This document shows, piece after piece, positions 50,797 to 61,941 of a stretch of DNA of 64,000 nt. Below the pieces are notes generated by a model, which did not search any database, was not told where the DNA came from, and worked only from the letters and a program-made list of their open reading frames with translations. The stretch spans positions 1 to 64,000 of the forward strand of contig JASGFT010000001.1 of assembly GCA_047605425.1 (NCBI GenBank), read 5' to 3'. The DNA comes from JAKPAM01 sp047605425. Lineage in GTDB: Bacteria; Pseudomonadota; Gammaproteobacteria; Burkholderiales; Burkholderiaceae_E. Numbering within the stretch: position 1 is the first letter of the stretch; every line of letters starts with the position of its first letter. A program made the position numbers and the translations under genes.

Positions 50797-52368
50797 TCAG
50801 TCGCTGACCTCGTCGTACCTGACCACGTGCCCGGCGTCGTCGACGACCTCGAGCCGCACCTTGAAGCCCCACAGCCGCTGCAGGTGGCGCAGCACCTCGT
50901 GGCGCTCGTCGGTCAACGGCCGGTTGCGATGCAGCAGATGCCGCAAGGTCAGGCTGCGATCGCCGTCGCGGTCGAAGTCGATGATCTGGATGTCCGGCAG
51001 CAGGTTGTCGCGGTTGTACTGCTGCGCCAGCAGCTTGCGCACGCGCCGGTAGCCGTCCTCGTTGTGGATGCTGTCGATGTGCAGCGTCTCGGACCGCTCG
51101 TGGTCGGCGACCGCGAACAAGCGGAATTCGCGGATCAGGCGCGGCGACAGGTACTGGCCGATGAACGACTCGTCCTTGTAGTTGCGCATCGCGAAGTCCA
51201 GCACCTTCAGCCAGTCGCCGCCGGCGATGTCCGGGAACCAGTGGCGATCCTCGTCGGTCGGCGCCTCGCAGATCCGGCGCAGGTCGCTCATCATCGAGAA
51301 GCCCAGCGCGTACGGATTGATGCCGCCGTAGCCGCGCTCGTCGAAGCCGCGCTGCGTGACGACGTTGGTGTGCGAGGCCAGTATCTCGAGCATGAAACCG
51401 TCGTCGACGAGCCCCTTGTCGTACATGCGGGTCAGGATCGTGTAGTGCCAGAACGTCGCCCAGCCCTCGTTCATGACCTTGGTCTGGCCCTGCGGATAGA
51501 AGTATTGCGCGATCTTGCGGACGATGCGCGCCAGCTCGCGCTGCCAGGGCGCCAGCTTGGGCGCGTACTTCTCGACGAAGTACAGCAGGTTCTCCTGCGG
51601 CTCCTCAGGGAAGCGGCGGCGCGCGCCGGCCCCGCCGGCACCGCGCGGCCGCGTCGGCACCGTGCGCCAGATCTCGTCGTACTGCTTCCACGCGTAGGCC
51701 TCGCGCTCGCGCATCCGCGCGACCTCCTCGGCGGCCGACAGCGGACGCGGATGCCGGTAGCGGCTGACGCCGAAATCCATCAGCGCATGGCAGGCATCGA
51801 GCGTCTCCTCGACCGCCGTCAGGCCGTAGCGCTCCTCGCACTCGTGCACGTACTTGCGGGCGAACACCATGTAGTCGATGATCGCGTCCGCGTTCGTCCA
51901 CTGCTTGAACAGGTAGTTGCCCTTGAAGAACGAGTTGTGCCCGTAGCAGGCGTGCGCGATCACCAGCGCCTGCAACGGCATCGAGTTCTCTTCCATCAGG
52001 TAGGCGATGCACGGATCGGAATTGATGACGATCTCGTAGGCCAGCCCGCGCGCGCCCTTGCGGTACGCGTGCTCGTTGCGGATGAACTCCTTGCCGAAAC
52101 TCCAGTGCGGGTAGCCGATCGGCAAACCCACCGACGCATAGGCGTCGAGCATCTGCTCGCTGTTGATGACCTCGATCTGGTTCGGATAGCAGTCCAGGCC
52201 GAACTCGCCGACCGCGATCTCGCGGATCGCCGCGTCGTACTCGGCGATCAGGTCGAACGTCCATTCCGGCCCCTGCGAGATCGGTTTGGACGCCCGCGCG
52301 CCGGGGCCGCCGGCGGCCGGCAGCGGCGCGTCCGACAGGGCGATGACGGTGGTCGGGATGTCGGTCAT
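50797..52368 (-). CDS. SpoVR family protein
   Basis: A 523-aa SpoVR-like protein (YcgB in E. coli). ISQGPEWTFDLIAEYDAAIREIA and IGYPHWSFGKEFIR begin the domain, with MNEGWATFWHYTILTRMYDKGLV and INPYALGFSMMSDLRRI in the middle. Named for spore-cortex work in Bacillus, but widespread in non-sporulating bacteria and usually linked to PrkA and YeaH. GGAGGA lies just before the ATG at 52368. Last gene of the prkA-yeaH-spoVR operon; its biochemical role is unknown. Confidence 0.96.
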   Translation of the reverse strand: MTDIPTTVIALSDAPLPAAGGPGARASKPISQGPEWTFDLIAEYDAAIREIAVGEFGLDCYPNQIEVINSEQMLDAYASVGLPIGYPHWSFGKEFIRNEHAYRKGARGLAYEIVINSDPCIAYLMEENSMPLQALVIAHACYGHNSFFKGNYLFKQWTNADAIIDYMVFARKYVHECEERYGLTAVEETLDACHALMDFGVSRYRHPRPLSAAEEVARMREREAYAWKQYDEIWRTVPTRPRGAGGAGARRRFPEEPQENLLYFVEKYAPKLAPWQRELARIVRKIAQYFYPQGQTKVMNEGWATFWHYTILTRMYDKGLVDDGFMLEILASHTNVVTQRGFDERGYGGINPYALGFSMMSDLRRICEAPTDEDRHWFPDIAGGDWLKVLDFAMRNYKDESFIGQYLSPRLIREFRLFAVADHERSETLHIDSIHNEDGYRRVRKLLAQQYNRDNLLPDIQIIDFDRDGDRSLTLRHLLHRNRPLTDERHEVLRHLQRLWGFKVRLEVVDDAGHVVRYDEVSD

Positions 52369-52388
52369 GGCGTTCCTCCGGCGATCGT

Positions 52389-53732
52389 TCACGGCGCGCC
52401 GACGGCGGCCGCCTTGCTGAACAGACCGCGAAACACGGGATAGATGTCGCGGCGATCGGAGACCTCGCGCATCGCGAAATGCCCGGCCTCGATGCGCCGG
52501 TAGGCGGCCGACAGCGTCGACAGCCGCGACCGCTCGTCGATCGCCTCGATGTACGCGAAGTACCGCAGCCGCGGCAGCAACTGCTCCTCGAGGAAGCCGC
52601 GGCTCTTCTCGGGGTCGGCGCCGAACGCGTCGCCGTCGGACGCCTGCGCCCCGTAGATGTTCCACAGGTTCGACGGATAGCGCTTCTCGATGATCTCGTG
52701 CATCAGGTGCAATGCCGACAGCACGACGGTGCCGCCGGTCTTCGGATCGTGGAAGAAGCGGTCCTCGTCGACCTCCTCGGCGTCGTCGGTATGGCGGATG
52801 AACACGACCTCGACCCGCTCGTACTTGCGCGACAGGAACAGGTACAGCAGCGTGAAGAAGCGCTTGGCCAGATCCTTCTTGTTCTCGTCCATCGACGCCG
52901 AGACGTCCATCAGGCAGAACATCACCGCCTGGCTCATCGGCTGCGCGACCTGGACGCGATGCCGGTAGCGCAGATCGATCTCGTCGAGAAAAGGCACGCG
53001 CGCGATGCGCCTGCGCAATTCGTTGATCTCGGCGTCGATCGCTTCGCGGTCCAGCGCCGGTTCGAGGTCCGGGTCGGCCCGCGGATCGACGTCGGGATCG
53101 AAACCGGCCGGTACCGGCGCGCCGATCTCGGCGTCGTTCTCCGCCCGGCGCTCGAGCAGCGCCTGCAGGTGCGCGAGCCGTTTGCGCGACGCCGAGGTCA
53201 GCGCGATCCGGCGACCCAGCGCATTGCGCAGCGAGCGCGCGACCGACAGGTTCACCGGCGAGCCTTGCGGCGTGTAGCCGGCGCGCTGCCACTTGTACTC
53301 GCGGATGTCGCCGACCCGCGTGCGCTCCATGTTCGGCAGCTCGAGGTCGTCGAAGAAGATCTCCATGAACTCCTCGCGCGACAGCGTGAACGTGAAGCCG
53401 TCCTCGCCTTCGCCCTGGCCGCCGTCGCTGCCCTTCCCGTCGCCCTCGCCGCCGCCCTCGGGCCGCTTGATCCTGTCGCCGGGCATGAACTTGCGGTTGC
53501 CCGGGTGGACCATCTCGCGATCGCCGCCGCCCCCCTGCCGGAAGCTCGGCTCGGAAACGTCCTTGACCGGGATCTTGACCTGCCCGCCGTGCTCCATGTC
53601 CTTGATCGAGCGGTCGGCGACCATATCGCTGACGGCCCGCTGGATATGCGCCTTGTAGCGGCGGATGAAGCGTTCGCGATTGACCGCGCTCTTGTTGCGA
53701 TCGTTGAGTCGTCGATCGATGATGACTGACAT
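52389..53732 (-). CDS. yeaH: UPF0229/YeaH family protein (YhbH-like)
   Basis: A 447-aa protein of the YeaH/YhbH family. It starts SVIIDRRLNDRNKSAVNRERFIRRYK, has an acidic-Gly linker (EGGGEGDGKGSDGG) and a C-terminal VWA-like part with VMFCLMDVSASMDENKKDLAKRFF, which holds the DxSxS metal site. It acts with the kinase PrkA in stress and starvation responses. The ATG at 53732 removes upstream non-homologous sequence. The next gene, spoVR, begins 20 bases after its stop. Confidence 0.95.
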   Translation of the reverse strand: MSVIIDRRLNDRNKSAVNRERFIRRYKAHIQRAVSDMVADRSIKDMEHGGQVKIPVKDVSEPSFRQGGGGDREMVHPGNRKFMPGDRIKRPEGGGEGDGKGSDGGQGEGEDGFTFTLSREEFMEIFFDDLELPNMERTRVGDIREYKWQRAGYTPQGSPVNLSVARSLRNALGRRIALTSASRKRLAHLQALLERRAENDAEIGAPVPAGFDPDVDPRADPDLEPALDREAIDAEINELRRRIARVPFLDEIDLRYRHRVQVAQPMSQAVMFCLMDVSASMDENKKDLAKRFFTLLYLFLSRKYERVEVVFIRHTDDAEEVDEDRFFHDPKTGGTVVLSALHLMHEIIEKRYPSNLWNIYGAQASDGDAFGADPEKSRGFLEEQLLPRLRYFAYIEAIDERSRLSTLSAAYRRIEAGHFAMREVSDRRDIYPVFRGLFSKAAAVGAP

Positions 53733-53912
53733 GTTCGCCACCTGCCCGCTCGGGGGCCGTTCGATCCGGATCGGTCGGACGGCGCCGGCCCTGCGCCGCT
53801 GCATCCGGCGACGGCCGCCGCCGGATCGTCCCCGGCGGCCGTCGCCCCGCTTCGTGCGGGGGCGGACGCGATTACCGCGAAGACCGGCGCGCCGCGGACG
53901 GGCGCCCGCCGG

Positions 53913-55835
53913 TCACTGCGACTTGCGTACCCGCAGGTACCACTCGCACAACAACCGAACCTGTTTCTCGGTATAACCCTTCTCGACCATCCGCGCAACG
54001 AAGCTCTCGTGCTTGTGACGATCCTCGGCCGACGCCTTCGCGTTGAACGAGATCACCGGCAGCAGCTCCTCGGTGTTCGAGAACATCTTCTTCTCGATCA
54101 CCTCGCGCAGCTTCTCGTAGCTGGTCCAGGCCGGATTCTTGCCGCCGTGGTTGGCCCGCGCCCGCAGCACGAAGTTGACGATCTCGTTGCGGAAGTCCTT
54201 CGGATTGGCGATGCCGGCCGGCTTCTCGATCTTTTCGAGCTCGGCGTTCAACTGCGAGCGATCGAAGCTCTCGCCGGTCTCCGGATCGCGGTAGTCCTCG
54301 TCCTGGATCCAGTAGTCGGCATACGTGACATACCGGTCGAAGATGTTCTGGCCGTACTCCGAATACGACTCCAGGTAGGCGGTCTGGATCTCCTTGCCGA
54401 TGAACTCCGCGTAGCGAGGCGCCAGATAACCCTTGATGAAGTCCAGGTACCGGCGCTGCGCCTCCTCGGGCAACTGCTCGCGCAGCAGCCGCTGCTCGAG
54501 CACGTACATCAGGTGGACCGGATTGGCCGCGATCTCGGTCTGGTCGTAGTTGAACACCGCCGACAGCACCTTGTACGCGAAGCGCGTCGACATGCCGTTC
54601 ATGCCTTCGTCGATGCCGGCGAAGTCGCGGTATTCTTGCACGGTCTTGGCGTTCGGCTCGATGTCCTTCAGGCTCTCGCCGTCGTAGACCCGCATCTTCG
54701 CGTAGACGCTCGAGTTCTCCGGCTCCTTGATCCGCGACAGCACCGAGAACTGCGCCATCATCTCCAGCGTGCCGGGCGCGCAGGGCGCCGCCGCCAGCGA
54801 GCTGTTGCGCAGCAGCTTGCGGTAGATCTTCACCTCTTCGGACACCTGCAGGCAGTACGGCACCTTGACGATGTAGACGCGATCGAGGAACGCCTCGTTG
54901 TTGCGATTGTTCCGGAAAGCTTGCCATTCGCTCTCGTTCGAATGCGCGAGGATGACGCCCTGGTACGGAATCGCCGAAAAACCCTCGGTACCCTTGAAGT
55001 TGCCCTCCTGCGTGGCCGTCAGCAGCGGGTGCAGCATCTTGATCGGCGCCTTGAACATCTCGACGAACTCGAGCAGGCCCTGGTTGGTCAGGCACAGGCC
55101 GCCCGAATAGCTGTACGCGTCCGGATCGTCCTGCGACAGCGTCTCGAGCTTGCGGATGTCGACCTTGCCGACCAGCGAGCTGATGTCCTGGTTGTTCTCG
55201 TCGCCCGGTTCGGTCTTGGCGATGCCGATCTGCTTGAGCACCGACGGCTGGATCCGCACGACCTTGAACTTCGTGACGTCGCCGTCGAACTCCCTGAGCC
55301 GCTTGACGGCCCATGGACTCATGATGCCGGTCAGGTAGCGGTGCGGGATGCCGAACTCCTTCTCCAGCGTCTGCCCGTCGCGCTCGGGATGGAACAGACC
55401 CAGCGGCGACTCGTTGACCGGCGACCCCTTGAGCGCATAGATCGGAAAGACTTCCATCAGCGATTTCAGGCGCTCGGCGATCGACGACTTGCCGCCGCCG
55501 ACCGGGCCCAGCAGATACAGCACCTGCTTGCGTTCTTCCAGGCCCTGCGCGGCGTGCTTGAAGTAAGCGACGATCTGCGCGATCGCCTCTTCCATGCCGT
55601 AGAACTCGGCGAACGCCGGATACCGGCGGATGACCCGATTGGAGAACAGCCGGGACAAGCGCGAGTCATTGCGGGTATCGATGACCGCGGGCTCGCCGAT
55701 GGCGGCGAGCATGCGCTCGGCGGCGCTGGCATAAGCGAGAGGATCGGTCTTGCACAACTCGAGGTAGTCGAGCAGCGGCATTTCCTCGTCGCGCGCCTTG
55801 ACGTACTGTTCCCGATACGTATCGAAGAGATTCAT
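53913..55835 (-). CDS. prkA: PrkA/YeaG serine protein kinase
   Basis: A 640-aa AAA+-type protein kinase. LLGPVGGGKSSIAERLKSLME is the P-loop, LAHSNESEWQAFRNN and EAFLDRVYIVKVPYCL follow, and the C-terminal PrkA domain carries ADYWIQDEDYRDPETGE. In enterics yeaG-yeaH are expressed under nitrogen and other starvation. GGAGG lies nine bases before the ATG at 55835. First gene of the three-gene operon. The frame is intact. Confidence 0.97.
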   Translation of the reverse strand: MNLFDTYREQYVKARDEEMPLLDYLELCKTDPLAYASAAERMLAAIGEPAVIDTRNDSRLSRLFSNRVIRRYPAFAEFYGMEEAIAQIVAYFKHAAQGLEERKQVLYLLGPVGGGKSSIAERLKSLMEVFPIYALKGSPVNESPLGLFHPERDGQTLEKEFGIPHRYLTGIMSPWAVKRLREFDGDVTKFKVVRIQPSVLKQIGIAKTEPGDENNQDISSLVGKVDIRKLETLSQDDPDAYSYSGGLCLTNQGLLEFVEMFKAPIKMLHPLLTATQEGNFKGTEGFSAIPYQGVILAHSNESEWQAFRNNRNNEAFLDRVYIVKVPYCLQVSEEVKIYRKLLRNSSLAAAPCAPGTLEMMAQFSVLSRIKEPENSSVYAKMRVYDGESLKDIEPNAKTVQEYRDFAGIDEGMNGMSTRFAYKVLSAVFNYDQTEIAANPVHLMYVLEQRLLREQLPEEAQRRYLDFIKGYLAPRYAEFIGKEIQTAYLESYSEYGQNIFDRYVTYADYWIQDEDYRDPETGESFDRSQLNAELEKIEKPAGIANPKDFRNEIVNFVLRARANHGGKNPAWTSYEKLREVIEKKMFSNTEELLPVISFNAKASAEDRHKHESFVARMVEKGYTEKQVRLLCEWYLRVRKSQ

Positions 55836-56552
55836 GACAGTCCTCCGTAAACCTGGCCTAGGGAAACTCGGAGAATCAGTTGCCGTGCCGATCGACGCCG
55901 TCCGTCGCTCCCACTGCCGTTGATTCCGCCGCGACGCTCTGCCCTAGAGCCGAAAACCGCAGCGCTTCCGTACAGACGATGACCGCATTGCGCAGAGAGG
56001 TCAACCACGAATCGGGTTTCGGCGCAACACATGTCGCCTGACATCGCGCGGCACGCCGCGCCGCGCATCGCGCGCGACGCGCGTTGCTTCGTCACTCCGA
56101 TCGTCGTCCAGCCCGACATCCGCCTAACCATCATCCGCACCGAGTCGAGTAGTCGAAATTAATGACCTCATCGAATGAGCACGCATCGTGCCAGCCGCAT
56201 CGCCTCGCGGCGGCCTCGTCGACCACCGATCCGTCGCTCCCGACCGTTCATCGCCGAGCGCTCGAAACGATCGGCGGTCGGACGCGGCCGACCGACGCCG
56301 ACGCCGGGTGGCGGCACCGGCCGACACCCGCGCGAGCGGTTCCGTCCGATACTTGAGGGCGATCCGACGATCACGCAATAGCGGCCGCCGAGAAACCGAT
56401 GCCGTATCGCGTCGCATCCTGCCCAGGCACGGCAAAGTACCGCGGCCCGCCGCAACGAGCCGTCGTTCTGTGCCGCATCGCGGCACCGTGCGGCCCGGAC
56501 AGGCGATAATGCGGGTCCGATCCCACCAACTTTCTTTCCGCCGGAACCCGCA
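55836..56552. other. Long intergenic region between prkA and ettA
   Basis: 717 bases between divergent genes without a believable gene; the short frames are composition artefacts. It should hold both promoters. I see one weak dyad (ATGTC-GCCT-GACAT at 56031-56044) and no sigma-54 box upstream of prkA. Confidence 0.5.
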
Positions 56553-58214
<1,662 letters not shown>

Positions 58215-58263
58215 GACGGACGCCCGCGCCGGCTGATCGCCGGGGCGCCGTCCGCCCCCGCGA

Positions 58264-60498
58264 TCAGAACGCGGTCCTGACGGTCAGCGAGAACGTCCTG
58301 GGGTCGCCGAGCGCCAGGCTGTTCGACCAGTACACCTTGTCGGTGATGTTCTGCACCATGAAGTTGAACGTGGTCGGATGGCCGCCGACGCGGGTCGTAT
58401 ACCGCAGGCCCGCGTCGAACAGCGTATAGGCCGGCACGATGTCGGTGTTCAGCGCGTTGTTGTATTTCTTGCCGGTGTAGTAGGCCCCGCCCGACAGCGA
58501 CAGCCCCGGCACCCCCGGAAAGCGGTATTCGGCATAGACCTTGGCCATCCGGCCGGCGGCGCTCGTCGGCTTCTTGCCTTCGAGGGCCGGGTTGTCGGCC
58601 TTGTTCACCTTCAGGTCCATCAACGTGCCGCCGGCGATCAGCGACAGGTTGTCGGTCACCCTGCCGGTGAAGCCGACCTCGATCCCCTGGTGCGTCTGCT
58701 TGCCGTCCTGCGACAGCGTCGGCAGCGGCGTCGTATCGATCACGTAGGAATTGGCCTTCTCGATCCGGAACAACGCGACGCTGATCAACGCGCGATCGTT
58801 CAGGCTGTACTTCGTGCCGATCTCGTATTGCTTGCTGACGTACGGATCCAGGATCTCGTTCTCGTTCAGGTAGGCGGTGCCGACCACGCTCCCCGCTTCC
58901 AGGCTCTCGATATAGGTGGCGTAGGTCGTCAGGTTCTGCAGCGGCTTGTAGATCAGCGACAGGGTCGGCGTGGCCTTCGATTTGTCGTAGTTGACGCCGG
59001 TCCGGTAGTTGTACGTCGCCGTGGTCGCGTAGTTGACGCCGACCAGCGCCGACCATTGCTCGTTCAAGCGGATGTCGTCGCCGATGACGATGTTGCGCAC
59101 CTCGGTCTTCGAGCCCTTGGCCAGCGGCTGCCCCACCGCCAACGTGCCCCAGTCGGCCGGCTGCGGGTAGTCGCGGAACTCGTCGAGCGAGATGTCGGTC
59201 GGGATCTGGTAGCTCCTCGAGGTCGGCAAGGTGTTCCGGATCTTGTCGGTCGCGGCCGAATACCCGATCGTCAGGTTGTGCCGGATGCCCGCCGTATCGA
59301 ACCGGGCATCCAGGTACGCGATGGCGCCGACCTTGTCGTTGCGCTGGTACGCGTAGTCGCCGAACCAGGACGTCGCCAGCACCGTGTCGTTCAGGTAGCG
59401 CATCCGGGCGTCGCCGCCGGTCTTGCCGACCCGTTCGTAGTACAGGCCGCTCCTGAAGGTGAACACTTCGTTCAGGTCCCAGCGAACGTGGCCCTCGACC
59501 TTGTTGGACCGGAAATCCTGTTGCAGCCACGGCGGCGTGTAGCTCTGGTTGCGGTGGATGCCCGAGCGGCTGCGGTCGATCTGCTCGTTGGTCGCCCAGA
59601 AGATGTTGGGCCCCGGCGCCACCGTGTCCTTGTGGCTGAAGCGCAGGTCGGCGGTGAAATGGGTCGTCGGCTTGAAATCGAGCGCCAGGTTCACGGCCTT
59701 GGTCCGCTTGAGCTCCTTCCTGCTGGTCTCGCCGTCCTGGTAGACGGCATTGAATCGATACCCGAAGACGTTGTTGCGATCGAGCTGGCCGCCCAGGTCG
59801 ACGTGCCCGAAATACGTCGAACCACCGTAGGTGCCGAACGATACGTTGCGCAGGTTGTGGAGCGTGGGGCGCTTGGTCACGTAGTTGACCGCCCCGCCGA
59901 CCCGGCCGCCGCCGTACAGGAAGCCCGTCGCGCCATTGATGACCTCGACGCGCTCGAGTTCCTGCATCGTCGGCGTGCCGGCGACGCGGCTCGCGTACGG
60001 AATGCCGTTGACGATCGGGTTGGTGACCTGGAATCCGCGGATCGTCACCCAAGGGCTGTCCGTCGCGTCGCTGGCGATCTTGCCGGTCTCCTGCGTCACG
60101 GGGTTCATCTTGAAGAGCTGATCCATGTCCTTGGCATTGGCGTTTTCGATCAGATCGCTCGAGATGATGCTCATCGAGTACGGCGTGTCCTGCAGATCCC
60201 GCTCGCCCCAGACGCCCACGCCGGTGGTTTTCTTCGACAGGTAGCCATCCTCGGCGCTGCCGTTCTTCTCGCTCGCGGCTTGGACGGTGACGGCCGGCAG
60301 CGCCGCGTTCCGGGAATCGGTCTCGGCCGTGGTCTGCGCCTGGGCCGTGCCGCCGGTCAGGATCGCCAACGCGATCAGGCTCAGGCGGGGGTGCCGGGCC
60401 GCGAGGGCTTGCCGATCCACCGCGGCGGGCGGAACGAGGTGGGAATCGAGGGACTTCGCGTGCGGGTGACGCGGGATCTGGACCAAGGGAGTCTCCAT
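58264..60498 (-). CDS. TonB-dependent siderophore receptor
   Basis: A 744-aa outer-membrane receptor of the ferric-siderophore type. A long N-terminus has a hydrophobic signal part ending TGGTAQAQT. The plug has TPYSMSIISSDLIENANAKDMDQLFKMNPVTQ and VTIRGF, then LERVEVINGATGFLYGGGRVGGAVNYVTKRP. The barrel ends FSLTVRTAF, with the terminal Phe required for assembly. Start at the ATG at 60498; the longer frame to 60693 would run through a Fur-like operator, so it is rejected. It imports an iron chelate with TonB. Confidence 0.93.
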   Translation of the reverse strand: METPLVQIPRHPHAKSLDSHLVPPAAVDRQALAARHPRLSLIALAILTGGTAQAQTTAETDSRNAALPAVTVQAASEKNGSAEDGYLSKKTTGVGVWGERDLQDTPYSMSIISSDLIENANAKDMDQLFKMNPVTQETGKIASDATDSPWVTIRGFQVTNPIVNGIPYASRVAGTPTMQELERVEVINGATGFLYGGGRVGGAVNYVTKRPTLHNLRNVSFGTYGGSTYFGHVDLGGQLDRNNVFGYRFNAVYQDGETSRKELKRTKAVNLALDFKPTTHFTADLRFSHKDTVAPGPNIFWATNEQIDRSRSGIHRNQSYTPPWLQQDFRSNKVEGHVRWDLNEVFTFRSGLYYERVGKTGGDARMRYLNDTVLATSWFGDYAYQRNDKVGAIAYLDARFDTAGIRHNLTIGYSAATDKIRNTLPTSRSYQIPTDISLDEFRDYPQPADWGTLAVGQPLAKGSKTEVRNIVIGDDIRLNEQWSALVGVNYATTATYNYRTGVNYDKSKATPTLSLIYKPLQNLTTYATYIESLEAGSVVGTAYLNENEILDPYVSKQYEIGTKYSLNDRALISVALFRIEKANSYVIDTTPLPTLSQDGKQTHQGIEVGFTGRVTDNLSLIAGGTLMDLKVNKADNPALEGKKPTSAAGRMAKVYAEYRFPGVPGLSLSGGAYYTGKKYNNALNTDIVPAYTLFDAGLRYTTRVGGHPTTFNFMVQNITDKVYWSNSLALGDPRTFSLTVRTAF

Positions 60499-60573
60499 TC
60501 GTCGAGATGAGCGGGGTGGAAGGCGCTGCCGGCTTGTCGTGCGGGTTTTGTCAGCAAGCGAGTTGTCAGGAAT

Positions 60574-60603
60574 ATAAGTAGGAATACTTATCATTCCCTC
60601 AAT
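60574..60603 (-). promoter_or_regulatory. Fur-box-like operator of the siderophore receptor
   Basis: An AT-rich block 76 bases before the receptor start contains the perfect dyad ATAAGTA-TTCC-TACTTAT (60574-60591), preceded on the minus strand by GGGAATGATAAGTATT, which shares about 12 of 19 bases with the Fur consensus. It fits iron repression of the receptor. Confidence 0.55.
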
Positions 60604-60695
60604 AAGCCCACGAATTGCCGGACATTTCGGCCTGCGCGCCGATCCGCGCGCATCCCGCGGACCGGCGCTTTCCCCTCTTTCGTCATCACCCAATG

Positions 60696-60731
60696 AAAAA
60701 CGCCCGGCCCGCCTTTCGGCGGATCCGGGCG
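60696..60731 (-). terminator. Intrinsic terminator after the 48-aa membrane protein gene
   Basis: On the minus strand a long stem (CGCCCGG..CCGCC-GAAA-GGCGG.CCGGGCG) is followed by TTTTT. It separates the small gene from the siderophore receptor downstream. Confidence 0.8.
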
Positions 60732-60750
60732 CTCATCGCACCGGGAACGT

Positions 60751-60775
60751 GCGGGGCACCAGACCGGTGCCCCGC
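60751..60775. other. Perfect hairpin downstream of the 48-aa gene
   Basis: GCGGGGCACC-AGACC-GGTGCCCCGC is a perfect 10-bp stem between the stop of the small gene and its terminator. It may protect the mRNA 3' end. Confidence 0.55.
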
Positions 60776-60797
60776 GCGGCCCCGGGCCGAACGACCG

Positions 60798-60944
60798 TCA
60801 GGTTCCCAGCAGCACCACCGCCACCCCCAGCGCGCAGGCCACGGTGACGGCGACGATACCGGCGTACCCCATCAGCGACACCCATTCACCCCAGGCGAAA
60901 GACGGCTGCCCCTCGGCGGTCGCCGGTTTGCTTTGCATTTCCAT
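60798..60944 (-). CDS. Small single-pass membrane protein (48 aa)
   Basis: A 48-aa ORF starting MEMQSKPATAEGQPSFAWGEW, then a hydrophobic helix of about 25 residues (GYAGIVAVTVACALGVAVVLLG) and a stop. CAGGAG lies eight bases before the ATG at 60944. It has its own intrinsic terminator and is divergent from the response regulator gene, which supports a real gene. I do not recognise the family. It may be regulated by the adjacent two-component pair. Confidence 0.7.
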   Translation of the reverse strand: MEMQSKPATAEGQPSFAWGEWVSLMGYAGIVAVTVACALGVAVVLLGT

Positions 60945-61168
60945 TACTGCGGCTCCTGAGCGATCGACTCACATGTTCGGGAAGGAGAGGCCACGGTGGC
61001 CGGTGCCCCCGTGATCGGGCGGATCACCGTTCGGCGACCTTTGCCACGTCACCATTGGACCCCTGAACGATGCCTGCGTCGTGATCGAAACGGGGCGGTC
61101 ACAAGATGAATTGTGGCGATCCAGTGACCGGCGGCCGTGCGCTGTCTCGCATACGCTAAAGTGCTTGC

Positions 61169-61870
61169 ATGGCAAGACGAATCGCGGTCATCGAAGACGA
61201 ACCCGCGTTGCGCGACAACCTGCGCGATGCGCTGGCCCGCCACGGCTACGAGGTCCAGACGTTCCCGAACCGTCCGGAAGCGCAGGCCGTCTGCGCGAGC
61301 CGGCTGCCCGACCTGGCGATCGTCGACGTCGGGCTCGGCGATGAACCCGAAGGCGGCTTCGAGCTGTGCCGCTGGCTGCGCCAGCGCGACGCCAAGCTGC
61401 CGATCCTGATCCTGTCCGCCCGCGATTCCGACATCGACGTCGTCTCGGGCCTGCGGCTCGGCGCCGACGACTATGTCCCGAAGAGCGTCTCGCTGCCGCA
61501 CCTGATGGCCCGCGTGACCGCGCTGCTGCGCCGCGCCGACCTGAGCGGCCAGGCGAGCGCCGGCGCCGACGACCGGCTCGTGCGGGGCCCGCTGACGCTG
61601 GACGTGCATCGCTTCGAGGCCAAATGGCGCGGCACCACGGTCGACCTGACGGTCACCGAATTCTGGATCCTGCACTCGCTGGCCAAGTATCCGGGGCACG
61701 TCAAGGACCGCGACGCGCTGATGCGCGAGGCCAACATGCTGGTCGACGATCACACGATCACCTCGTACGTGAAGCGGATGCGGCGCAAGTTCGAGCAGGT
61801 CGATCCGCAGTTCAAGTCGATCGAGACCGTCTACGGCATGGGCTACCGTTTCGTCGAGCAGCCGTCATGA
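61169..61870 (+). CDS. Response regulator (OmpR-type, dedicated-sortase-system-like)
   Basis: A 233-aa regulator. The receiver domain has the acidic pair in VIEDEP, the phosphoacceptor Asp in LAIVDVGLGDE, LSARDSD and the conserved Lys in VPKSVSLPHL. The winged helix has LTVTEFWILHSLAKYPGHVKDRDALMREAN and ETVYGMGYRF. The stretches VDVGLGDEPEGGFELCRWLR and LTVTEFWI..LAK.PGHVK match the response regulators of proteobacterial dedicated sortase systems (TIGR03787-like) from memory. No sortase is in the window. The stop overlaps a short ORF leading to the kinase gene. Confidence 0.88.
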   Translation: MARRIAVIEDEPALRDNLRDALARHGYEVQTFPNRPEAQAVCASRLPDLAIVDVGLGDEPEGGFELCRWLRQRDAKLPILILSARDSDIDVVSGLRLGADDYVPKSVSLPHLMARVTALLRRADLSGQASAGADDRLVRGPLTLDVHRFEAKWRGTTVDLTVTEFWILHSLAKYPGHVKDRDALMREANMLVDDHTITSYVKRMRRKFEQVDPQFKSIETVYGMGYRFVEQPS

Positions 61871-61941
61871 CGCGCGCGTCGCCTCGCCGGTCCGCGGCGC
61901 GGCGCCCGGTCGCCGCGGCCGGTGGAAGGGCTCGAGCTTGA
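61867..61941 (+). CDS. Possible 24-codon coupling ORF between regulator and kinase
   Basis: A short frame begins with an ATG overlapping the response regulator stop (ATGA, 61867-61870) and ends with a TGA overlapping the TTG start of the kinase (TTGA, 61938-61941). The peptide is basic and Ala/Arg-rich with no domain. It may serve only to carry ribosomes to the kinase start, or mark a frame slip. Confidence 0.3.
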   Translation: MTRASPRRSAARRPVAAAGGRARA

